A stretch of 64,000 nt of DNA from the NCBI GenBank assembly GCA_045119215.1, contig JBGVDD010000098.1, forward strand, positions 62,001 through 126,000. Direction: 5' to 3'. This document shows, one piece after another, positions 26,088-35,034 of the stretch. The stretch's first letter is position 1, and each line of letters opens with the position of its first letter. Origin of the DNA: RUG11237 sp045119215. GTDB taxonomy: Bacteria > Bacillota > Clostridia > Lachnospirales > Lachnospiraceae. The position numbers and the translations under genes were made by a program. Below the pieces are notes generated by a model. It was given only the letters and a program-made list of their open reading frames with translations, was not told the origin of the DNA and did no database searches.

Positions 26088-27431
26088 TTAATTCAACAGA
26101 AATTTTCTTAAGTTTTTAAAGTGAAGTATACAAAGAAGAATCTGACTGGTCAACAGTCCGATAAAATATCCATTCATTCCTAATTTTGGCATAACAAACA
26201 CTACGAAAACCAGTCGTAAGCATACACAGCATAGATTATTAAAAAAACATCCGGCCATTTTTCCCAGACCATTCAAGATACTTTCCAAGGTGGTGGAGGC
26301 ACACAGGAAAGGAGCAATAAAGGCTATTTTTCTTAGATAATTTCCACAGACCGCATCAGAGAATAAAAACAATCCAATCCATTTTCCTAAAAAAAGAAAA
26401 GCAAGATTTAGACAGCAGCCAAAAAAGAAGGAGAGACATAAGGATTTTCGTATGATTTGAATCAGTTTCTTCTTGTTTCCTAAGGAGTGTTGTTCTGAAA
26501 CAGAGGGAAGAAGTACTGTGGACATAGAATTTATGATTGTGGTGGGAAATAGTAAGATGGGAAGAGCCATGGCAGCAAAGGCACCATATAATGATAATGC
26601 CTGGTTTCTCTCCCATCCAAAGGAGACTAAGGCCATGGGGAGTAATAAAGCCTCAGCGCTTTGTAATAGAGAAAGTACAAAGCGGTTGCTGCTTACCGGA
26701 ATGCTTAAGGAAAGGATGAGTTTGGACATGGCGAGTTTCTGAGATAAACGTAAGGAAACTTTGGTAAGTTTTCTACCATAAAAATAGCAGGTTGTCATAA
26801 ATAAGGAGGAGACAATCTCTCCAATAAGGCTCCCTATCAATGCAATGTATATTCCGGTAGGTTTATTGCAGGCTTCATAAATTCTAAAAATTAACATAAT
26901 GGAAAAAATGCGAACTAACTGTTCCAATAACATGGATAGTGAGGGAAGCAGCATTTTTTTCTGCCCATAATAATATCCACACATACAGGCGTGAAGTGCC
27001 GAAAAGGGAAAAGATAGAGCCAGAAGTCGAAAGAGTGGATACAATTGTGGTTCTTTGTAGATATTTAAAGCAAGAAAGAAAGATGAAGAGTATAGAATCC
27101 CTGTGGTAATCATAGAAAAAAGGAAGGAAAGTAAAAAGCCTGTGGATAGGATCTGTCGCTGCTGGTTTCTTTGTTCGCTTCTGGTATATTCAGAAACCAA
27201 TTTGGAAATAGCAACGGTAATTCCACCGATGGCAAAAGCGTGACATAGGGAGGTTAGGGGAAATATCTGTTGATAAATTCCCATTCCAGCCGAACCAATT
27301 TTATGATTGAGGAATATTCTATAGTAAAAGCCTAAAAATCTGTTCAGAAATCCTGTGATGGTAAGCAAAAGTGTGTTTTCTAAGAAGAGTTTCATGTCTT
27401 TTGAGAGAGAAGTATGTAAAGATGAATACAT
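26088..27431 (-). CDS. SpoVB-like MOP-superfamily flippase
   Basis: This 447-residue protein has 12-14 hydrophobic segments and belongs to the polysaccharide/lipid flippase group that includes SpoVB and MurJ. Typical parts are LLLTITGFLNRFLGFYYRIFLN, IGSAGMGIYQQIFPL and FAIGGITVAISKLVSEY near the N-terminus. In Bacillus, SpoVB is needed for spore cortex synthesis, probably by moving lipid-linked precursors. The start at 27431 has an AGGTG site at good distance; ATG 27395 is an alternative. The pairing with a cysteine desulfurase reading the other way seems incidental. SpoVB and related exporters cannot be told apart by eye. Confidence 0.8.
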   Translation of the reverse strand: MYSSLHTSLSKDMKLFLENTLLLTITGFLNRFLGFYYRIFLNHKIGSAGMGIYQQIFPLTSLCHAFAIGGITVAISKLVSEYTRSEQRNQQRQILSTGFLLSFLFSMITTGILYSSSFFLALNIYKEPQLYPLFRLLALSFPFSALHACMCGYYYGQKKMLLPSLSMLLEQLVRIFSIMLIFRIYEACNKPTGIYIALIGSLIGEIVSSLFMTTCYFYGRKLTKVSLRLSQKLAMSKLILSLSIPVSSNRFVLSLLQSAEALLLPMALVSFGWERNQALSLYGAFAAMALPILLFPTTIINSMSTVLLPSVSEQHSLGNKKKLIQIIRKSLCLSFFFGCCLNLAFLFLGKWIGLFLFSDAVCGNYLRKIAFIAPFLCASTTLESILNGLGKMAGCFFNNLCCVCLRLVFVVFVMPKLGMNGYFIGLLTSQILLCILHFKNLRKFLLN

Positions 27432-27500
27432 GGGTTACACCTAAGTTTTTTACAAATGTATATGCTACCATCCGGGGAGATAGAACGAAAAGGAGTAATT

Positions 27501-28652
27501 ATGATATATCTGGATCATGCAGCAACTACCAGGGTGTATCCTCAGGTTATGGAAGAGATGGAACCTTATTTCTATGAAAAATACGCCAACCCTTCCGGTG
27601 CCTATGACATTAGCGTGAAAAATAAGGAGGCAGTGCAAAGGGTTAGGGAGAAATTAGCCTGTGTGCTAGGAGGAAAACCTGAAGAAATATTTTTTACATC
27701 CGGAGGAAGTGAATCGGATAATTGGGCAGTCAAGGGAGTTGCACTGGCAAATATAGATAAGGGAAAACATATTATTACTACCAAAATAGAACATCATGCT
27801 GTAATCAATTCCTGTAAATATCTGGAAAATTTCGGGTATGAGATTACGTATCTAGATGTAGATAGTCAGGGGAGAGTTCGGTTAGAGGATGTGGAAAACT
27901 CTATTAGAGATGATACCATACTGATTTCCATTATGGCGGCCAACAATGAAATTGGGACTTTGCAGCCTATAGAAGCTATTGGGTGGCTGGCAAAAAAATA
28001 TGGGATTTTATTTCATACAGATGCTGTGCAGATGTTTTGCCAACTCCCTATAGATGTAAGAAAAGGAGAGATAGATTTATTGTCCGCTAGTGCCCATAAG
28101 TTTGGTGGTCCAAAGGGAATTGGATTTTTGTACGTCAAAGAGGGAACAAAGCTAGAACCCTATATTCACGGAGGTAGTCAGGAATACAAAATGCGGGCAG
28201 GAACAGAAAATGTTCCATATATTGTGGGAATGGGAAAAGCAGTGGAAATCTGTACGAAAAAAATGTATGCTACCATTGCAAGAGAGCAGTATCTGCGGGA
28301 TTATCTGATTCGCAGAGTATTAGAGGAAATCCCGGGGGTGAAGTTGAATGGACCTTCTCGAAACAGATTGCCCGGGAATGTGAATTTCTGTTTCGAGCAC
28401 TTGTCAGGTGCCTCCCTTTTAATTTTGCTGAATGAGAATGAAATTTATGCATCGGCAGGATCCGCTTGCAATGCAGGCAGTAGTGAGCCATCTCATGTAC
28501 TGAAGGCTATTGGTGTTTCAAAAGATTATATTGAAGGTGCCATCCGATTTACTTTGGGAGAGGAAAATACGAGACAGGAAATAGACAAAGTAGTCAGCCT
28601 TTTGAAAAAATATGTCAGGGAGCTACGGGATAATGATAATGCTACAGGCTAG
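27501..28652 (+). CDS. cysteine desulfurase, NifS/IscS-like
   Basis: This PLP enzyme removes sulfur from cysteine, passing it as a persulfide to Fe-S or thiolation pathways. The 383-residue product starts at ATG 27501 behind AAAGGAG. The PLP lysine is K200 (SASAHKFGGPKG) and the catalytic Cys is C323 in SAGSACNAGSSEPSHVL; the long, flexible Cys loop fits the IscS/NifS group rather than SufS. No scaffold protein, thiolase partner (thiI, mnmA) or iscR gene adjoins it, so the sulfur acceptor cannot be named. Confidence 0.9.
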   Translation: MIYLDHAATTRVYPQVMEEMEPYFYEKYANPSGAYDISVKNKEAVQRVREKLACVLGGKPEEIFFTSGGSESDNWAVKGVALANIDKGKHIITTKIEHHAVINSCKYLENFGYEITYLDVDSQGRVRLEDVENSIRDDTILISIMAANNEIGTLQPIEAIGWLAKKYGILFHTDAVQMFCQLPIDVRKGEIDLLSASAHKFGGPKGIGFLYVKEGTKLEPYIHGGSQEYKMRAGTENVPYIVGMGKAVEICTKKMYATIAREQYLRDYLIRRVLEEIPGVKLNGPSRNRLPGNVNFCFEHLSGASLLILLNENEIYASAGSACNAGSSEPSHVLKAIGVSKDYIEGAIRFTLGEENTRQEIDKVVSLLKKYVRELRDNDNATG

Positions 28653-28653
28653 C

Positions 28654-28683
28654 TTGACATGTAATAATGTGAAATGATAAACT
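28654..28683 (+). promoter_or_regulatory. candidate sigma-A promoter of nrdR
   Basis: A consensus TTGACA (28654-28659) is followed after 18 bases by TAAACT (28678-28683), 54 bases before the nrdR start codon. The -35 is perfect, the -10 is weak. Confidence 0.45.
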
Positions 28684-28736
28684 AGGAATGTATCATAGTT
28701 AATGATAAGAGCCTACAAAACAAAGGAGGCAGGAGA

Positions 28737-29186
28737 ATGAAATGTCCATTTTGTGGAAACGAGAATACTAAGGTGGTGGATTCTAGGGCAGCGGAGGACA
28801 ATTATGCTATTCGAAGACGTAGAATCTGTGAAGTATGTGGAAAGAGATTTACTACATATGAGAAGATTGAATCTATTCCTTTTATGGTAATAAAAAAGGA
28901 TAATACCAGAGAGCCCTATGATCGCTCAAAGATTGAGTCAGGAATTTTTAGAGCCTGTCATAAACGTCCTGTGTCTGTAGCCCAGGTGAATCGGCTGATT
29001 GATCAGGTGGAGGCAGAGATTTTTTCCAGAGATGAAAAAGAGATTACTACAAAAGAAATCGGTGAGAGTGTTATGGATAAACTAAAGGATTTAGAGGCAG
29101 TGGCCTACGTTCGTTTTGCTTCTGTGTATAGAGAGTTTAAAGATGTGAATACTTTTGTGGACGAATTGAAAAATTTATTGGGATAA
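28737..29186 (+). CDS. nrdR: transcriptional repressor NrdR
   Basis: NrdR represses ribonucleotide reductase genes in response to (d)ATP. The 149-residue protein shows the N-terminal zinc ribbon (CPFCGNENTKVVDSR, then RRRICEVCGKRF) and the ATP-cone domain (about 46-136; VIKKDNTREPYDRSKIESGI). Length and motifs are textbook. No ribonucleotide reductase gene is in the window. It ends in a terminator that lies directly before the next ribosome site. Confidence 0.97.
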   Translation: MKCPFCGNENTKVVDSRAAEDNYAIRRRRICEVCGKRFTTYEKIESIPFMVIKKDNTREPYDRSKIESGIFRACHKRPVSVAQVNRLIDQVEAEIFSRDEKEITTKEIGESVMDKLKDLEAVAYVRFASVYREFKDVNTFVDELKNLLG

Positions 29187-29206
29187 AAAAGATTACAATA
29201 ATACAA

Positions 29207-29237
29207 AGTGCTGACATATACTGTCAGCACTTTTTTG
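29207..29237 (+). terminator. intrinsic terminator of nrdR
   Basis: A 10-bp perfect stem (agtgctgaca / tgtcagcact) with a TATAC loop is followed by six T. The GGAG of the next gene begins right after the T tract, so readthrough would be needed for co-transcription. Confidence 0.88.
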
Positions 29238-29246
29238 GAGGATACT

Positions 29247-30584
29247 ATGGAATTACCAGAAAAATTTAAAGAGAGAATGAAAGAACTGCTTCAGGATGAA
29301 TATGAACAATTTTTGGCATCCTATGAAAAGAAAAGAGAATACGGTTTGCGATTGAATACCTTGAAAGATATCCCTAAGGAGTTGGAAGATTCCCTAAAGG
29401 ATATGTTTGGCTTGGAGCCCATCGATTGGTGTAAGACAGGGTACTACTATAAGGAAGCTTCCAGACCTGGAAAACATGGATTCCATGAAGCAGGGGTGTA
29501 CTATATCCAGGAACCAAGCGCAATGATTACAGCAGAGATGGCTCAGGTGGAGCCAGGAATGAAGGTATTGGATTTATGTGCTGCACCGGGAGGAAAGAGT
29601 ACCCAGCTTGCCTGCAAATTACAGGGAGAGGGACTGCTTATCTCAAATGAAATTAACAAGCTTCGGGCAGGAATTTTATCCCAGAATATAGAAAGGATGG
29701 GGGTGAAGAATGCTATTGTCACCAATGAATCCCCTGGTCATTTGGCAGAGAAGCTGCCGGAGTTTTTTCATTGTGTGGTAGTAGATGCCCCATGTTCTGG
29801 AGAGGGAATGTTCAAAAAGGAAGAAAATGCCGTGGCAGAGTGGAGCGAGGAAAATGTGGCTTTATGTGCCAAACGTCAGGCAGAAATTCTTGATTGTGCA
29901 GCAACTATGCTGCTTCCGGGAGGGAAACTTTGTTATTCAACCTGTACTTTTGCAAAAGAGGAAAATGAAATGCAGATTACATCTTTTCTTGAGAGACATC
30001 CAGAGTTTTCCTTATTAGAACAACATAGAATCTGGCCCCATAAACAACAGGGAGAGGGACATTTTGCGGCCCTTTTGCAAAAAGAGGGAATACTTGGATT
30101 TGAAAAGAATTCTTCTTTATCAGGAAAACAAAAAGAAAAAAAGATTCTTGATAAGCAACAGGATAAGCTTTTTTGGGAATTTTTAAAAGAGAACGCCAGG
30201 GACAACTTCGTGGCCATGATAGAGGAACGGAAAGAAGATTTACTGTTATTTGGGGATAATTTATTTTTGCTTCCACAGCAAAGTCCTGATTTAAAAGGGT
30301 TGAAGGTGGTTCGACCAGGGATTCAAATAGGAACCTTTAAGAAAAACCGTTTTGAACCTGCACATTCCCTTTCCCATGTTCTGTCTGTGAGAGATTTTCA
30401 AAGAAATCTGAATTTAAATAAAGAGGATGCTGGTGTCTTAAAATATTTAAAAGGGGAAAGTCTGGATGGGGAAGATATAGGAAAAGGTTGGTGTTTGGTC
30501 AGTGTAGAGGGGATACCTTTGGGATTTGGAAAAGTAAGCAATGGAATCTGTAAAAATCATTACCCTAAGGGATTGAGAGTTTGA
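29247..30584 (+). CDS. RsmF/NOL1-type rRNA (cytosine-C5) methyltransferase
   Basis: This SAM-dependent RNA m5C methyltransferase has DLCAAPGGKSTQLA (SAM binding, from residue 109), VVVDAPCSGEGMF with C183, and LCYSTCTFAKEENE with C233; the last two Cys are the release and catalytic residues of the NOL1/NOP2/Sun family. The C-terminal 150 residues match the RsmF-type extension and PUA-like fold. The start is ATG 29247 behind TTGGAGG; an upstream GTG at 29208 is inside the terminator hairpin. The target is probably 16S rRNA, but the exact base is not deducible. Confidence 0.9.
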   Translation: MELPEKFKERMKELLQDEYEQFLASYEKKREYGLRLNTLKDIPKELEDSLKDMFGLEPIDWCKTGYYYKEASRPGKHGFHEAGVYYIQEPSAMITAEMAQVEPGMKVLDLCAAPGGKSTQLACKLQGEGLLISNEINKLRAGILSQNIERMGVKNAIVTNESPGHLAEKLPEFFHCVVVDAPCSGEGMFKKEENAVAEWSEENVALCAKRQAEILDCAATMLLPGGKLCYSTCTFAKEENEMQITSFLERHPEFSLLEQHRIWPHKQQGEGHFAALLQKEGILGFEKNSSLSGKQKEKKILDKQQDKLFWEFLKENARDNFVAMIEERKEDLLLFGDNLFLLPQQSPDLKGLKVVRPGIQIGTFKKNRFEPAHSLSHVLSVRDFQRNLNLNKEDAGVLKYLKGESLDGEDIGKGWCLVSVEGIPLGFGKVSNGICKNHYPKGLRV

Positions 30585-30646
30585 TAAAAAATATTGAAAA
30601 AAATGGAAAAAATCGACAAAATTAGATAGATTAGTATAAAAAAACA

Positions 30647-30655
30647 TGATATAAT
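30647..30655 (+). promoter_or_regulatory. extended -10 promoter upstream of the EAL gene
   Basis: TGATATAAT combines the TGN extension with a perfect TATAAT; no good -35 is seen at 16-18 bases. It lies 90 bases before the chosen start codon. Confidence 0.5.
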
Positions 30656-30745
30656 GTACAGAGATTGCGAGGATAAAGTAATAGATTGGGGAAAATGAGG
30701 AACGCAGAAGCGTTCTTGAAACTATATCAAAAAGGCGGGAAAAGG

Positions 30746-32296
30746 ATGGCAACAAAAAAAAGAAGAACTATGGATAGGCGGATAGCAAGGATTACGTTCA
30801 TCGCTGTAGTTGTAATAATGATTATGTTACTGGTAGGACTTGGATATTTGGGACATCAATTTAGGATATCTTTACAGCATCAAGGAATGACAAAGGATGA
30901 TATCATGATATCTATACTGCCGATTTATATTGGCATGGTGGGTGGCTTTGCTCTGTTGGCAATATTTTTAATGATTGCTTTTCGATATCAGAAAAAGACA
31001 AATCTGATGTTAGAACAGATGGTATACACAGATGAGGTTACCGGTGGTGTGTCCTTTGGGCGGTTTAAAGGGGAAGTAGAAGAACACATTAAGAAAAATT
31101 CTCGGAAAAATTTTGCTATTATCAGTATAGATGTGGACAAATCTAAGTATATAGAAGAAATATTTGGAACAGAAGAGTATACTAAGGTGATTCAGGTGTT
31201 ATGGAATACATTGTGTCATGAAACAAGAAATAGTGAGTGTTGCGGACACAAAGAGGCAGATATGTTTTATGCTGTGTTTGAGTATGTAGATGATAAGTCA
31301 TTAATTCGAAGGCTGGAACGAATGAACGATGAGTTAAAAAGTACCATTGAGCAGGGAAATGTATTTTATGACATAAAAACTTCCATAGGCGTGTATGTAA
31401 TGAAAAATCGAAGGCATTCTGCAGAGAGACTGTTTTATCGAGCAGATATGGCGAGAAAGACGGTAAAAGGACAGCATGATAAGTTATATGCTTTCTATAC
31501 GGAAGAAATGAAGAAAATCCATACCAAAAACAGGGAAATGGAAAGCAAAATGGAAAAAGCATTAGCAAAGGGAGAATTTTATGTGTGCTATCAGCCAAAG
31601 TATTCCACCCAGGATAGAAAAGTTGTGGGGGCAGAGGCCTTAGTCCGTTGGAAAATGAACGGAGAAAGTATTGTTCCGCCTTCAGATTTTATTCCACTGT
31701 TTGAAAGTAATGGTTTTATCAAAGAATTGGACAAGTTTGTGTTTGAACAAGTATGTAAGGATGTGAGTGCCTGGCTGGATAAGGGGTTGGATGTAAGACC
31801 CATATCCGTCAATTTATCACAGCTTCAGTTGTATAACCCGGATTTTATAAAGGATTATGCAAGTATTCTGGAACGGTATGATTTAGATTCCAAGTATGTG
31901 CAGTTGGAACTGACAGAAACTGCTATGTTTGATAATCCTGTAGTTATGGCAAAGATAATAAATCAGTTACATAATATGGGATTTGAAGTTTTAATGGACG
32001 ATTTTGGAACAGGATACTCATCTTTGAATATGTTAAAGGATGCAGATGTGGATACCATTAAGATTGATAAGAGTTTCGTGGATGATATTGGAAATAATCA
32101 AAAGGTGGAGAGAATCATTGCTACCATAATTTCTCTGGTACGTTCTATGAATATGAGAGTAGTGGCTGAGGGGGTGGAGAATGAGATGCAGTATAAATTT
32201 TTGAATTTAGTAGAGTGTGATGAAATCCAGGGATTTTATTTTTCAAAACCTATTGATGCAGTTTCCTATGAAAAGTTACTTGAAAAGAAGGAATAA
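30746..32296 (+). CDS. membrane-bound EAL-domain c-di-GMP phosphodiesterase with degenerate GGDEF
   Basis: The protein has two membrane helices (about 15-37 and 56-80), a degenerate GGDEF domain (about 90-250) and an EAL domain (about 265-510). The GGDEF signature is replaced by HKEAD at 168-172, so cyclase activity is not expected. The EAL domain is intact: AEALVRW (E297), LELTET, DDFGTGYSSL, IKIDKSFV, AEGVE and QGFYFSKP, so it should hydrolyse c-di-GMP. Several in-frame starts exist; ATG 30746 was chosen for GCGGG six bases upstream, but 30695 and 30773 remain possible. It ends in a bidirectional terminator shared with rpsT. Confidence 0.9.
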   Translation: MATKKRRTMDRRIARITFIAVVVIMIMLLVGLGYLGHQFRISLQHQGMTKDDIMISILPIYIGMVGGFALLAIFLMIAFRYQKKTNLMLEQMVYTDEVTGGVSFGRFKGEVEEHIKKNSRKNFAIISIDVDKSKYIEEIFGTEEYTKVIQVLWNTLCHETRNSECCGHKEADMFYAVFEYVDDKSLIRRLERMNDELKSTIEQGNVFYDIKTSIGVYVMKNRRHSAERLFYRADMARKTVKGQHDKLYAFYTEEMKKIHTKNREMESKMEKALAKGEFYVCYQPKYSTQDRKVVGAEALVRWKMNGESIVPPSDFIPLFESNGFIKELDKFVFEQVCKDVSAWLDKGLDVRPISVNLSQLQLYNPDFIKDYASILERYDLDSKYVQLELTETAMFDNPVVMAKIINQLHNMGFEVLMDDFGTGYSSLNMLKDADVDTIKIDKSFVDDIGNNQKVERIIATIISLVRSMNMRVVAEGVENEMQYKFLNLVECDEIQGFYFSKPIDAVSYEKLLEKKE

Positions 32297-32321
32297 ACAA
32301 TAAAGAATAAAGTATAAAAAT

Positions 32322-32356
32322 AAAGAACAGTCAACTGACGGGATTGACTGTTCTTT
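32322..32356. terminator. bidirectional terminator between the EAL gene and rpsT
   Basis: A 13-bp perfect stem (aaagaacagtcaa / ttgactgttcttt) is flanked by A-rich and T-rich runs, serving both convergent genes. Confidence 0.9.
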
Positions 32357-32387
32357 TTGTTTACGATAACTATTTAGTTGCAAAAAA

Positions 32388-32651
32388 TTAGTTAATAGAG
32401 TTAACCGCTTTTGTTAAACGAGAAACTTTTCTAGCTGCATTGTTTTTGTGATAAACACCCTTTGAAGCAGCCATGTCAATTTTCTTTGTAGCAATTGCTA
32501 AAACATCTTTTGCAGCAGCAGCGTCTTTTGCAGCGACAGCAGCTTCTACCTTTTTGATGTATGTCTTAACTTCAGACTTGATTGCCTTGTTTCTTTCAGT
32601 TTTTGTAGCGATTACGCTGATTCTTTTTTTTGCAGATTTAATGTTAGCCAA
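32388..32651 (-). CDS. rpsT: 30S ribosomal protein S20
   Basis: This is the 87-residue, Lys/Ala-rich helical S20 protein of the small subunit. It begins MANIKSAKKRI, includes the KTERNKAIKSEVKTYIKK helix and ends in the usual KGVYHKNNAARKVSRL region. It is monocistronic, with a near-consensus promoter about 110 bases upstream of its start and a GGAGGTG ribosome site. Confidence 0.97.
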   Translation of the reverse strand: MANIKSAKKRISVIATKTERNKAIKSEVKTYIKKVEAAVAAKDAAAAKDVLAIATKKIDMAASKGVYHKNNAARKVSRLTKAVNSIN

Positions 32652-32759
32652 ATCCGTACACCTCCGTGAATTTTTGTTGTTATAATTTTACTTTAATTAA
32701 AAATGTTACAGTTGGCTTACATCAAACGGACACGGACGTTAATGTAAACACACCATGTA

Positions 32760-32788
32760 ATCATAAAACAGGATAAGAGTCTTGTCAA
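32760..32788 (-). promoter_or_regulatory. sigma-A promoter of rpsT
   Basis: On the minus strand TTGACA (32788-32783), a 17-base spacer and TATGAT (32765-32760) form a near-perfect housekeeping promoter. The transcript would carry a leader of about 100 bases before the rpsT start codon. Confidence 0.85.
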
Positions 32789-32807
32789 TATTTTTTATTA
32801 AAATTAT

Positions 32808-32838
32808 TGAATAAATTGGAAGAAAAATGCATATATTA
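32808..32838 (+). promoter_or_regulatory. candidate sigma-G promoter of gpr
   Basis: TGAATA (32808-32813), an 18-base spacer and TATATTA (32832-32838) fit the forespore pattern, with 6 of 7 matches to CATNHTA in the -10. It overlaps the first in-frame ATG of gpr, so if real, translation must begin at the downstream GTG 32875. Confidence 0.4.
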
Positions 32839-33768
32839 CCATTATCAAATTTAGTGAAGGGAGTATGCAGGAAAGTGGATAATAGGATTCGAACAGACCT
32901 GGCATTGGAAGCGAAAGAAACATTTGATGCGGATAATGTGGAAGTACAGGGTGTAAAAATTGAAGAAAATTATGACAAGGAAAATGATATTCATGTAACT
33001 AAGGTTGTGATAGAAACAAGAGATGGTGCCAGAATTATGGGAAAGCCCATAGGAACCTATCTTACTTTAGAGGCTCCTGACATGGTGATTCCTGACAAAG
33101 GATATCATAGAGAAATTTCTAAAGTTGTGTGTAAATACCTTAAGGCTCTCTTAGGAGAAGTAAAGGATTGTTCTATCCTTGTGGCTGGATTGGGAAATCG
33201 GGAGGTGACACCAGATTCTTTGGGCCCTTTAGTTGTATCCAATCTCCTGATTACCAGACATGTGATTAAAGAATACGGTGCCTATGGCATGGGGGAGGAT
33301 AATGTGAATTCCGTCAGCAGTATTGTTCCTGGGGTGATGGCACAGACAGGCATGGAAACAGCGGAAATTCTAAAGGCGGTGGTGAAGGAGACAAGTCCCG
33401 ATGTATTGATAGTAATAGATGCGTTGGCAGCTCGCAGTGTCAAAAGGCTAAATAAAACCATTCAGATTACAGATACGGGAATTCATCCGGGTTCCGGGGT
33501 AGGAAATCATAGAAATGCCATCAATAAGGCATCCATGGGTATTCCGGTTATTGCTATAGGAGTTCCAACGGTGGTGGATGCGGGGGTAATTGTTCGGGAT
33601 GCAATTGAGAATCTAGCGGTATATGGACAGGGAAAGGTAGACATTTCATCCAGTTTAAACAGTATGTTTGTTACACCAAAGGATATTGATGAGACGGTGA
33701 AACGTATTAGTTTCACCATATCAGAGGCGTTAAATATGGCATTTTCCAGTCACCTGGATGAAGCGTGA
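32827..33768 (+). CDS. gpr: germination protease (spore protease GPR)
   Basis: GPR degrades the small acid-soluble proteins that coat spore DNA at germination; it is made in the forespore as a zymogen. The conserved N-terminal RTDLALEA, the GRNREVTPDSLGP-like segment (AGLGNREVTPDSLGP) and ALAARSVKRLNKTIQITDTGI are family signatures. The ATG at 32827 gives 313 residues with a 21-residue leader before RTDLA, longer than I expect for clostridial GPR; GTG 32875, with AAGGGAG 11 bases upstream, would give a 5-residue leader and would suit the candidate sigma-G promoter. spoIIP overlaps or follows closely, as in Bacillus. Confidence 0.95.
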   Translation: MHILPLSNLVKGVCRKVDNRIRTDLALEAKETFDADNVEVQGVKIEENYDKENDIHVTKVVIETRDGARIMGKPIGTYLTLEAPDMVIPDKGYHREISKVVCKYLKALLGEVKDCSILVAGLGNREVTPDSLGPLVVSNLLITRHVIKEYGAYGMGEDNVNSVSSIVPGVMAQTGMETAEILKAVVKETSPDVLIVIDALAARSVKRLNKTIQITDTGIHPGSGVGNHRNAINKASMGIPVIAIGVPTVVDAGVIVRDAIENLAVYGQGKVDISSSLNSMFVTPKDIDETVKRISFTISEALNMAFSSHLDEA

Positions 33769-33784
33769 GATAAAGGAGAGGCAT

Positions 33785-34978
33785 GTGAAAAAAAATAATA
33801 TTCTAACCATTGCAATCTGGATATTATTGACAGTATTTATCATGGAAACTATGTGGGTGATGTTCGGAAAAACTATGTTTGAGCGTGTAAGGCATGGAAA
33901 TATTACTTTATTGTATAAGCTGCCGGATTACGGAGCGAATCTTTGTGTGCCGGGGGTATTTGGGGAACAGAAAATCATGGGTACAAAAGGGGATGCTATG
34001 GGCACAATAGATGATTTCTTGTATTGTTTGTTTGTGCCCGGAGTGGCAAAAAGTGTCACAAGTGAAAGAGTTGAGAAGAGATTAGAAGATGAGGGGGCCT
34101 ATGAAAAAATATTATTTGGAGAAGCACAGGATGAAAATTATATCAATAAAGAGGGGGAACTCATATTACTTGAACCGGAGGAAAAAAAGAAAGAAAACCT
34201 GGAAACTCCAAAGGTAGAAGAACTTACCAATGAAGATTATGTCAGGAATACATATTATACTGTGGATGCAACTACTTATACACTGTCAGGAGAGTTAAAC
34301 GGACAACAGATGATGGAGAAGGATTTTTCAATAAAAAAGGATGAAAGCCAACCCCAGATATTAATTTATCACACCCATTCCCAGGAAGCTTTTATCGATT
34401 CCACACCGGGAGACAGTAGTACCAGCATTGTAGGTGTGGGAGAGTACCTAAGTGAAATTCTAAGAGAAAAATATCATTATCAGGTATTACATGACACCAC
34501 GGAGTTTGATATGAATAATGGCTCTTTAGACAGGAATAAAGCATATACTTATGCAGAACAGGAAATTAGTGGATTGTTAAGCCAGTATCCATCTGTTGAG
34601 GTAGTGATAGATTTACATAGAGATGCCTGTGGTGAGGGGACAAAATTTGTCACAGAGTGTAATGGAAAGCCTACAGCCAGATTTATGTTTTTTAATGGTA
34701 TGAGTAGAACCTGCAACTTAGGGGAGATATCTTATCTGCCCAATGAATACCGGGAAGATAATATGGCCTTTGCATTTCAGTTACAGCAAAAGGCAGCAAA
34801 GTATTATCCGGGGCTTACCAGAAAGATTTACTTAAAAGGATACCGTTATAATCTGCATTTAAAGAGGCGTTGTTTGTTAGTGGAGTGTGGAGCACAGAAC
34901 AATACTCTTCAGGAAGAAAAAAATGCCATGGAGCCATTGGCACATATTCTTTCTTTGGTATTGGAAGGAGAAGAATAA
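33785..34978 (+). CDS. spoIIP: stage II sporulation protein P
   Basis: SpoIIP is a membrane-anchored amidase and endopeptidase that, with SpoIID and SpoIIM, degrades septal peptidoglycan during engulfment. One N-terminal helix (about 6-28) anchors it. The catalytic domain (about 190-397) shows ILIYHTHSQEAF, VIDLHRDACG and LLVECGAQNNTLQE, carrying the zinc-binding His and Glu residues. The start chosen is GTG 33785 because AAAGGAGAGG lies 8 bases upstream; an in-frame ATG at 33758 overlaps the gpr end and lacks such a site. Residues 120-185 form a low-complexity Glu/Lys linker. Confidence 0.95.
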   Translation: MKKNNILTIAIWILLTVFIMETMWVMFGKTMFERVRHGNITLLYKLPDYGANLCVPGVFGEQKIMGTKGDAMGTIDDFLYCLFVPGVAKSVTSERVEKRLEDEGAYEKILFGEAQDENYINKEGELILLEPEEKKKENLETPKVEELTNEDYVRNTYYTVDATTYTLSGELNGQQMMEKDFSIKKDESQPQILIYHTHSQEAFIDSTPGDSSTSIVGVGEYLSEILREKYHYQVLHDTTEFDMNNGSLDRNKAYTYAEQEISGLLSQYPSVEVVIDLHRDACGEGTKFVTECNGKPTARFMFFNGMSRTCNLGEISYLPNEYREDNMAFAFQLQQKAAKYYPGLTRKIYLKGYRYNLHLKRRCLLVECGAQNNTLQEEKNAMEPLAHILSLVLEGEE

Positions 34979-35034
34979 TCCTCTTTTCTTATTTTGGAAT
35001 TTATGATACAATAAACTCTATGCAATGTTACGAA

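Noticed and set aside
29208..29246. Upstream GTG start for the RNA methyltransferase
   Set aside because: It lies inside the nrdR terminator hairpin; ATG 29247 has a proper ribosome site.
31182..31598. 138-codon minus-strand frame within the EAL gene
   Set aside because: It is antisense to a clearly coding region and has a composition typical of a shadow frame.
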